A DNA stretch of 64,000 bases, taken from assembly GCA_033675265.1 (NCBI GenBank), contig JAUJYZ010000050.1, positions 38,734 through 102,733 of the forward strand, in the 5' to 3' direction. A model generated the notes under the pieces. It made no database searches and had not been told where the DNA came from. It saw only the letters and a list, made by a program, of their open reading frames with translations. Made by a program: the position numbers and the translations under genes. The stretch's first letter is position 1. Each line of letters begins with the position of its first letter. This DNA is from Actinostola sp. cb2023. Its lineage: Eukaryota; Cnidaria; Anthozoa; Actiniaria; Actinostolidae. Shown here in pieces: positions 55,501-64,000 of the stretch.

Positions 55501-58500
55501 TCTTAGTAACTGGTGTGTGGATATCTTAGTAACTGGTGTGTGGATATCTTAGTAACTGTGTGTGGATATCTTAGTAACTGGTGTGTGGATATCTTAGTAA
55601 CTGGTGTGTGGATATCTTAGTAACTGGTGTGTGGATATCTTAGTAACTGGTGTGTGGATATCTTAGTAACTGGTGTGTGTATATCTTAGTAACTGGTGTG
55701 TGGATATCTTAGTAACTGGTGTGTGGATATCTTAGTAACTGGTGTGTGGATATCTTAGTAACTGGTGTGTGGATATCTTAGTAACTGGTGTGTGGATATC
55801 TTAGTAACTGGTGTGTGGATATCTTAGTAACTGGTGTGTGGATATCTTAGTAACTGGTGTGTGGATATCTTAGTAACTGGTGTGTGGATATCTTAGTAAC
55901 TGGTGTGTGGATATCTTAGTAACTGGTGTGTGGATATCTTAGTAACTGGTGTGTGGATATCTTAGTAACTGGTGTGTGGATATCTTAGTAACTGGTGTGT
56001 GTGATATCTTAGTAACTGGTGTGTGGATATCTTAGTAACTGGTGTGTGTATATCTTAGTAACTGGTGTGTGTATATCTTAGTAACTGGTGTGTGGATATC
56101 TTAGTAACTGGTGTGTGGATATCTTAGTAACTGGTGTGTGGATATCTTAGTAACTGGTGTGTGGATATCTTAGTAACTGGTGTGTGGATATCTTAGTAAC
56201 TGGTGTGTGGATATCTTAGTAACTGGTGTGTGGATATCTTAGTAACTGGTGTGTGGATATCTTAGTAACTGGTGTGTGGATATCTTAGTAACTGGTGTGT
56301 GGATATCTTAGTAACTGGTGTGTGGATATCTTAGTAACTGGTGTGTGGATATCTTAGTAACTGGTGTGTGGATATCTTAGTAACTGGTGTGTGGATATCT
56401 TAGTAACTGGTGTGTGGATATCTTAGTAACTGGTGTGTGGATATCTTAGTAACTGGTGTGTGGATATCTTAGTAACTGGTGTGTGGATATCTTAGTAACT
56501 GGTGTGTGGATATCTTAGTAACTGGTGTGTGGATATCTTAGTAACTGGTGTGTGGATATCTTAGTAACTGGTGTGTGGATATCTTAGTAACTGGTGTGTG
56601 GATATCTTAGTAACTGGTGTGTGGATATCTTAGTAACTGGTGTGTGTATATCTTAGTAACTGGTGTGTGGATATCTTAGTAACTGGTGTGTGGATATCTT
56701 AGTAACTGGTGTGTGGATATCTTAGTAACTGGTGTGTGGATATCTTAGTAACTGGTGTGTGGATATCTTAGTAACTGGTGTGTGGATATCTTAGTAACTG
56801 GTGTGTGGATATCTTAGTAACTGGTGTGTGGATATCTTAGTAACTGGTGTGTGGATATCTTAGTAACTGGTGTGTGGATATCTTAGTAACTGGTGTGTGG
56901 ATATCTTAGTAACTGGTGTGTGTATATCTTAGTAACTGGTGTGTGATATATATAGTAACTGGTGTGTTAACTGGTGGTGTGTGGATATCTTAGTAACTGG
57001 TGTGTGGATATCTTAGTAACTGTGTGTGTGGATATCTTAGTAACTGGTGTGTGGATATATCTTAGTAACTGGTGTGTGGATATCTTAGTAACTGGTGTGT
57101 GGATATCTTAGTAACTGGTGTGTGGATATCTTGTAACTGTATATCTTAGTAACTGGTGTGTGTGGATATCTTAGTAACTGGTGTGTGGATATCTTAGTAA
57201 CTGGTGTGTGGATATCTTAGTAACTGTGTGTGTGGATATCTTAGTAACTGGTGTGTGGATATCTTAGTAACTGGTGTGTGGATATCTTAGTAACTGGTGT
57301 GTGGATATCTTAGTAACTGGTGTGTGGATATCTTAGTAACTGGTGTGTGTATATCTTAGTAACTGGTGTGTGGATATCTTAGTAACTGGTGTGTGGATAT
57401 CTTAGTAACTGGTGTGTGGATATCTTAGTAACTGGTGTGTGGATATCTTAGTAACTGGTGTGTGGATATCTTAGTAACTGGTGTGTGGATATCTTAGTAA
57501 CTGGTGTGTGGATATCTTAGTAACTGGTGTGTGGATATCTTAGTAACTGGTGTGTGGATATCTTAGTAACTGTGGTGTGTGGATATCTTAGTAACTGGTG
57601 TGTGGATATCTTAGTAACTGGTGTGTGATATCTTAGTAACTGGTGTGTGGATATCTTAGTAACTGGTGTGTGGATATCTTAGTAACTGGTGTGTGGATAT
57701 CTTAGTAACTGGTGTGTGGATATCTTAGTAACTGGTGTGTGGATATCTTAGTAACTGGTGTGTGTATATCTTAGTAACTGGTGTGTGGATATCTTAGTAA
57801 CTAGTGTGTGGATATCTTAGTAACTGGTGTGTGGATATCTTAGTAACTGGTGTGTGGATATCTTAGTAACTGGTGTGTGGATATCTTAGTAACTGGTGTG
57901 TGGATATCTTAGTAACTGGTGTGTGGATATCTTAGTAACTGGTGTGTGGATATCTTAGTAACTGGTGTGTGGATATCTTAGTAACTGGTGTGTGGATATC
58001 TTAGTAACTGGTGTGTGGATATCTTAGTAACTGGTGTGTGGATATCTTAGTAACTGGTGTGTGGATATCTTAGTAACTGGTGTGTGGATATCTTAGTAAC
58101 TGGTGTGTGGATATCTTAGTAACTGGTGTGTGGATATCTTAGTAACTGGTGTGTGGATATCTTAGTAACTGGTGTGTGGATATCTTAGTAACTGGTGTGT
58201 GGATATCTTAGTAACTGGTGTGTGGATATCTTAGTAACTGGTGTGTGGATATCTTAGTAACTGGTGTGTGGATATCTTAGTAACTGGTGTGTGGATATCT
58301 TAGTAACTGGTGTGTGGATATCTTAGTAACTGGTGTGTGGATATCTTAGTAACTGGTGTGTGTGTATATCTTAGTAACTGGTGTGTGGATATCTTAGTAA
58401 CTGGTGTGTGGATATCTTAGTAACTGGTGTGTGGATATCTTAGTAACTGGTGTGTGTGGATATCTTAGTAACTGGTGTGTGGATATCTTAGTAACTGGTG

Positions 58501-61500
58501 TGTGGATATCTTAGTAACTGGTGTGTGGATATCTTAGTAACTGGTGTGTGGATATCTTAGTAACTGGTGTGTGGATATCTTAGTAACTGGTGTGTGGATA
58601 TCTTAGTAACTGGTGTGTGGATATCTTAGTAACTGGGTGTGTGGATATCTTAGTAACTGGTGTGTGGATATCTTAGTAACTGGTGTGTGGATATCTTAGT
58701 AACTGGTGTGTGGATATCTTAGTAACTGGTGTGTGGATATCTTAGTAACTGGTGTGTGGATATCTTAGTAACTGGTGTGTGGATATCTTAGTAACTGGTG
58801 TGTGGATATCTTAGTAACTGGTGTGTGGATATCTTAGTAACTGGTGTGTGGATATCTTAGTAACTGGTGTGTGGATATCTTAGTAACTGGTGTGTGGATA
58901 TCTTAGTAACTGGTGTGTGGATATCTTAGTAACTGGTGTGTGGATATCTTAGTAACTGGTGTGTGGATATCTTAGTAACTGGTGTGTGGATATCTTAGTA
59001 ACTGGTGTGTGGATATCTTAGTAACTGGTGTGTGGATATCTTAGTAACTGGTGTGTGGATATCTTAGTAACTGGTGTGTGGATATCTTAGTAACTGGTGT
59101 GTGGATATCTTAGTAACTGGTGTGTGGATATCTTAGTAACTGGTGTGTGGATATCTTAGTAACTGGTGTGTGGATATCTTAGTAACTGGTGTGTGGATAT
59201 CTTAGTAACTGGTGTGTGGATATCTTAGTAACTGGTGTGTGGATATCTTAGTAACTGGTGTGTGGATATCTTAGTAACTGGTGTGTGGATATCTTAGTAA
59301 CTGGTGTGTGGATATCTTAGTAACTGGTGTGTGGATATCTTAGTAACTGGTGTGGTGTCTTAGTAACTGGTGTGTGGATATCTTAGTAACTGGTGTGTGG
59401 ATATCTTAGTAACTGGTGTGTGGATATCTTAGTAACTGGTGTGTGGATATCTTAGTAACTGGTGTGTGGATATCTTAGTAACTGGTGTGTGGATATCTTA
59501 GTAACTGGTGTGTGTGATATCTTAGTAACTGGTGTGTGGATATCTTAGTAACTGGTGTGTGGATATCTTAGTAACTGGTGTGTGGATATCTTAGTAACTG
59601 GTGTGTGGATATCTTAGTAACTGGTGTGTGGATATCTTAGTAACTGGTGTGTGGATATCTTAGTAACTGGTGTGTGGATATCTTAGTAACTGGTGTGTGG
59701 ATATCTTAGTAACTGGTGTGTGGATATCTTAGTAACTGGTGTGTGGATATCTTAGTAACTGGTGTGTGGATATCTTAGTAACTGGTGTGTGGATATCTTA
59801 GTAACTGGTGTGTGGATATCTTAGTAACTGGTGTGTGGATATCTTAGTAACTGGTGTGTGGATATCTTAGTAACTGGTGTGTGGATATCTTAGTAACTGG
59901 TGTGTGGATATCTTAGTAAACTGGTGTGTGTATATCTTAGTAACTGGTGTGTGGATATCTTAGTAACTGGTGTGTGGATATCTTAGTAACTGGTGTGTGG
60001 ATATCTTAGTAACTGGTGTGTGGATATCTTAGTAACTGGTGTGTGGATATCTTAGTAACTGGTGTGTGGATATCTTAGTAACTGGTGTGTGTATATCTTA
60101 GTAACTGGTGTGTGGATATCTTAGTAACTGGTGTGTGGATATCTTAGTAACTGGTGTGTGGATATCTTAGTAACTGGTGTGTGGATATCTTAGTAACTGG
60201 TGTGTGTATATCTTAGTAACTGGTGTGTGGATATCTTAGTAACTGGTGGTGTGTGGATATCTTAGTAACTGGTGTGTGGATATCTTAGTAACTGGTGTGT
60301 GGATATCTTAGTAACTGGTGTGTGGATATCTTAGTAACTGGTGTGTGTATATCTTAGTAACTGTGTGATATCGTAGTAACTGGTGTGTGATATCTTAGTA
60401 ACTGGTGTGTGGATATCTTAGTAACTGGTGTGTGGATATCTTAGTAACTGGTGTGTGGATATCTTAGTAACTGGTGTGTGGATATCTTAGTAACTGGTGT
60501 GTGGATATCTTAGTAACTGGTGTGTGGATATCTTAGTAACTGGTGTGTGGATATCTTAGTAACTGGTGTGTGGATATCTTAGTAACTGGTGTGTGGATAT
60601 CTTAGTAACTGGTGTGTGGATATCTTAGTAACTGGTGTGTGGATATCTTAGTAACTGTGTGTGGATATCTTAGTAACTGGTGTGTGGATATCTTAGTAAC
60701 TGGTGTGTGGATATCTTAGTAACTGGTGTGTGGATATCTTAGTAACTGGTGTGTGGATATCTTAGTAACTGGTGTGTGGATATCTTAGTAACTGGTGTGT
60801 GGATATCTTAGTAACTGGTGTGTGGATATCTTAGTAACTGGTGTGTGGATATCTTAGTAACTGGTGTGTGGATATCTTAGTAACTGGTGTGTGGATATAG
60901 TAACTGGTGTTAGTAACTGGTGTGTGGATATCTTAGTAACTGGTGTGTGGATATCTTAGTAACTGGTGTGTGGATATCTTAGTAACTGGTGTGTGGATAT
61001 CTTAGTAACTGTGTGTGATATCTTAGTGGTGTATATCTTAGTAACTGGTGTGTGGATATCTTAGTAACTGGTGTGTGGATATCTTAGTAACTGGTGTGTG
61101 GATATCTTAGTAACTGGTGTGTGGATATCTTAGTAACTGGTGTGTGGATATCTTAGTAACTGGTGTGTGGATATCTTAGTAACTGGTGTGTGGATATCTT
61201 AGTAACTGGTGTGTGGATATCTTAGTAACTGGTGTGTGGATATCTTAGTAACTGGTGTGTGGATATCTTAGTAACTGGTGTGTGGATATCTTAGTAACTG
61301 GTGTGTGGATATCTTAGTAACTGGTGTGTGGATATCTTAGTAACTGGTGTGGATATCTTAGTAACTGGTGTGTGGATATCTTAGTAACTGGTGTGTGGAT
61401 ATCTTAGTAACTGGTGTGTGGATATCTTAGTAACTGGTGTGTGGATATCTTAGTAACTGGTGTGTGGATATCTTAGTAACTGGTGTGTGTATATCTTAGT

Positions 61501-64000
61501 AACTGGTGTGTGGATATCTTAGTAAACTGGTGTGTGGATATCTTAGTAACTGGTGTGTGGATATCTTAGTAACTGGTGTGTGGATATCTTAGTAACTGGT
61601 GTGTGGATATCTTAGTAACTGGTGTGTGGATATCTTAGTAACTGGTGTGTGGATATCTTAGTAACTGGTGTGTGGATATCTTAGTAACTGGTGTGTGGAT
61701 ATCTTAGTAACTGGTGTGTGGATATCTTAGTAACTGGTGTGTGGATATCTTAGTAACTGGTGTGTGGATATCTTAGTGGATATCTTAGTGGTGTGTGGAT
61801 ATCTTAGTAACTGGTGTGTGGATATCTTAGTAACTGGTGTGTGGATATCTTAGTAACTGGTGTGTGGATATCTTAGTAACTGGTGTGTGGATATCTTAGT
61901 AACTGGTGTGTGGATATCTTAGTAACTGGTGTGTGGATATCTTAGTAACTGGTGTGTGGATATCTTAGTAACTGGTGTGTGGATATCTTAGTAACTGGTG
62001 TGTGGATATCTTAGTAACTGGTGTGTGGATATCTTAGTAACTGGTGTGTGGATATCTTAGTAACTGGTGTGTGGATATCTTAGTAAATGGTGGTGTGTGG
62101 ATATCGTAGTAACTGGTGTGTGGATATCTTAGTAACTGGTGTGTGGATATCTTAGTAACTGGTGTGTGGATATCTTAGTAACTGGTGTGTGGATATCTTA
62201 GTAACTGGTGTGTGGATATCTTAGTAACTGGTGTGTGGATATCTTAGTAACTGGTGTGTGGATATCTTAGTAACTGGTGTGTGGATATCTTAGTAACTGG
62301 TGTGTGGATATCTTAGTAACTGGTGTGTGGATATCTTAGTAACTGGTGTGTGGATATCTTAGTAACTGGTGTGTGGATATCTTAGTAACTGGTGTGTGGA
62401 TATCTTAGTAACTGGTGTGTGGATATCTTAGTAACTGGTGTGTGGATATCTTAGTAACTGGTGTGTGGATATCTTAGTAAACTGGTGTGTGGATATCTTA
62501 GTAACTGGTGTGTGGATATCTTAGTAACTGGTGTGTGGATATCTTAGTAACTGGTGTGTGGATATCTTAGTAACTGGTGTGTGTATATCTTAGTAACTGG
62601 TGTGTGGATATCTTAGTAACTGGTGTGTGGATATCTTATACTGGTGTGTTATCTTAGTAAACTGGTGTGTGTATATCTTAGTAACTGGTGTGTGGATATC
62701 TTAGTAACTGGTGTGTGGATATGTAGTAACTGGTGTGTGGATATCTTAGTAACTGGTGTGTGGATATCTTAGTAACTGGTGTGTGGATATCTTAGTAACT
62801 GGTGTGTGGATATCTTAGTAACTGGTGTGTGGATATCTTAGTAACTGGTGTGTGTATATCTTAGTAACTGGTGTGTGGATATCTTAGTAACTGGTGTGTG
62901 GATATCTTAGTAACTGGTGTGTGGATATCTTAGTAACTGGTGTGTGGATATCTTAGTAACTGGTGTGTGGATATCTTAGTAACTGGTGTGTGGATATCTT
63001 AGTAACTGGTGTGTGTATATCTTAGTAACTGGTGTGTGGATATCTTAGTAACTGGTGTGTGGATATCTTAGTAACTGGTGTGTGGATATCTTAGTAACTG
63101 GTGTGTGGATATCTTAGTAACTGGTGTGTGGATATCTTAGTAACTGGTGTGTGGATATCTTAGTAACTGGTGTGTGGATATCTTAGTAACTGGTGTGTGG
63201 ATATCTTAGTAACTGGTGTGTGGATATCTTAGTAACTGGTGTGTGGATATCTTAGTAAACTGGTGTGTGGATATCTTAGTAACTGGTGTGTGGATATCTT
63301 AGTAACTTGGTGTGTGGATATCTTAGTAACTGGTGTGTGGATATCTTAGTAACTGGTGTGTGGATATCTTAGTAACTGGTGTGTGGATATCTTAGTAACT
63401 GGTGTGTGGATATCTTAGTAACTGGTGTGTGGATATCTTAGTAACTGGTGTGTGGATATCTTAGTAACTGGTGTGTGGATATCTTAGTAACTGGTGTGTG
63501 GATATCTTAGTAACTGGTGTGTGGATATCTTAGTAACTGGTGTGTGGATATCTTAGTAACTGGTGTGTGGATATCTTAGTAACTGGTGTGTGGATATCTT
63601 AGTAACTGGTGTGTGGATATCTTAGTAACTGGGTGTGTGGATATCTTAGTAACTGGTGTGTGTATATCTTAGTAACTGGTGTGTGGATATCTTAGTAACT
63701 GGTGTGTGTGGATATCTTAGTAAACTGGTGTGTGGATATCTTAGTAACTGGTGTGTGGATATCTTAGTAACTGTGTGTGTGGATATCTTAGTAACTGGTG
63801 TGTGGATATCTTAGTAACTGGTGTGTGGATATCGTAGTAACTGGTGTGTGGATCTATAGTAACTGGTGTGTGTATATCTTAGTAACTGGTGTGTGGATAT
63901 CGTAGTAACTGGTGTGTGGTATATCTTAGTAACTGGTGTGTGATATCTTAGTAACTGGTGTGTGGATATCTTAGTAACTGTGTGTGGATTAGTAACTGGT
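37546..64000. repeat. 23-bp satellite, at least 1100 copies, runs off the window
   Basis: The unit is TAACTGGTGTGTGGATATCT plus TAG, continuing without any other sequence to base 64000. Variants are GTATATC, ATCGTAG, AAATGG and small indels. No frame stays open because 23 is not a multiple of three and units contain TAG and TAA. By position it is intronic in LARS1. Confidence 0.98.

Noticed and set aside
37546..64000. CRISPR array
   Set aside because: Units are contiguous with no unique spacers, and the sequence is animal nuclear DNA.
37546..64000. Telomere or chromosome end
   Set aside because: The array abuts a LARS1 exon and must be followed by the rest of that gene. There is no TTAGGG tract, and variants and indels are present.

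Overview
The window is animal nuclear DNA. It has spliced genes with GT-AG introns, many transposon families and very abundant tandem repeats. A marine invertebrate, most likely a cnidarian, fits best, because of the Polinton, Ty3/gypsy and Penelope relics together with short-exon ancestral-type genes. The assignment is an inference, not a match to a named species.

Two host genes are supported, arranged tail to tail. On the + strand, the last coding exon of a carbohydrate sulfotransferase of the CHST8-14 type lies at 3767-4570, with a probable 32-base exon at 2514-2545. On the - strand, almost all of 6566-64000 belongs to one gene, the cytosolic leucyl-tRNA synthetase LARS1. I could assemble 13 coding exons, from 35225-35276 down to the stop codon at 6566-6568. 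All exon junctions agree in phase, and they give about 479 residues, matching the C-terminal 40% of the animal enzyme (KMSKS loop, anticodon-binding domain, C-terminal domain). The 5' exons lie beyond the right edge.

Everything else is in introns or between the genes. The LARS1 introns carry a 33-bp minisatellite, a tandemly duplicated GC-rich block, a 47-bp array built from a tRNA-Glu-like 5' half, a 30-bp array, and a 46-bp array whose unit includes the splice acceptor of the next exon. They also hold many hairpin or TA-flanked DNA transposons. The 12.4-kb intron 22801-35224 contains a nested transposon pile: pieces of a Ty3/gypsy element flank a decayed Polinton (integrase, small membrane protein, packaging ATPase, PolB-type remnant). 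Within that interval lies an ORF with a 2A-like NPGP motif and an OTU protease-like domain.

From 35308 to the right edge the sequence is nearly pure tandem repeat: about 2.2 kb of a 20-bp repeat, then at least 26.4 kb of a 23-bp repeat. Because a LARS1 exon sits at 35225-35276, about 32 bp before the array, both arrays lie inside one LARS1 intron of at least 28.7 kb. This satellite intron, the copied splice acceptor and the tRNA-half array are the most unusual things here.
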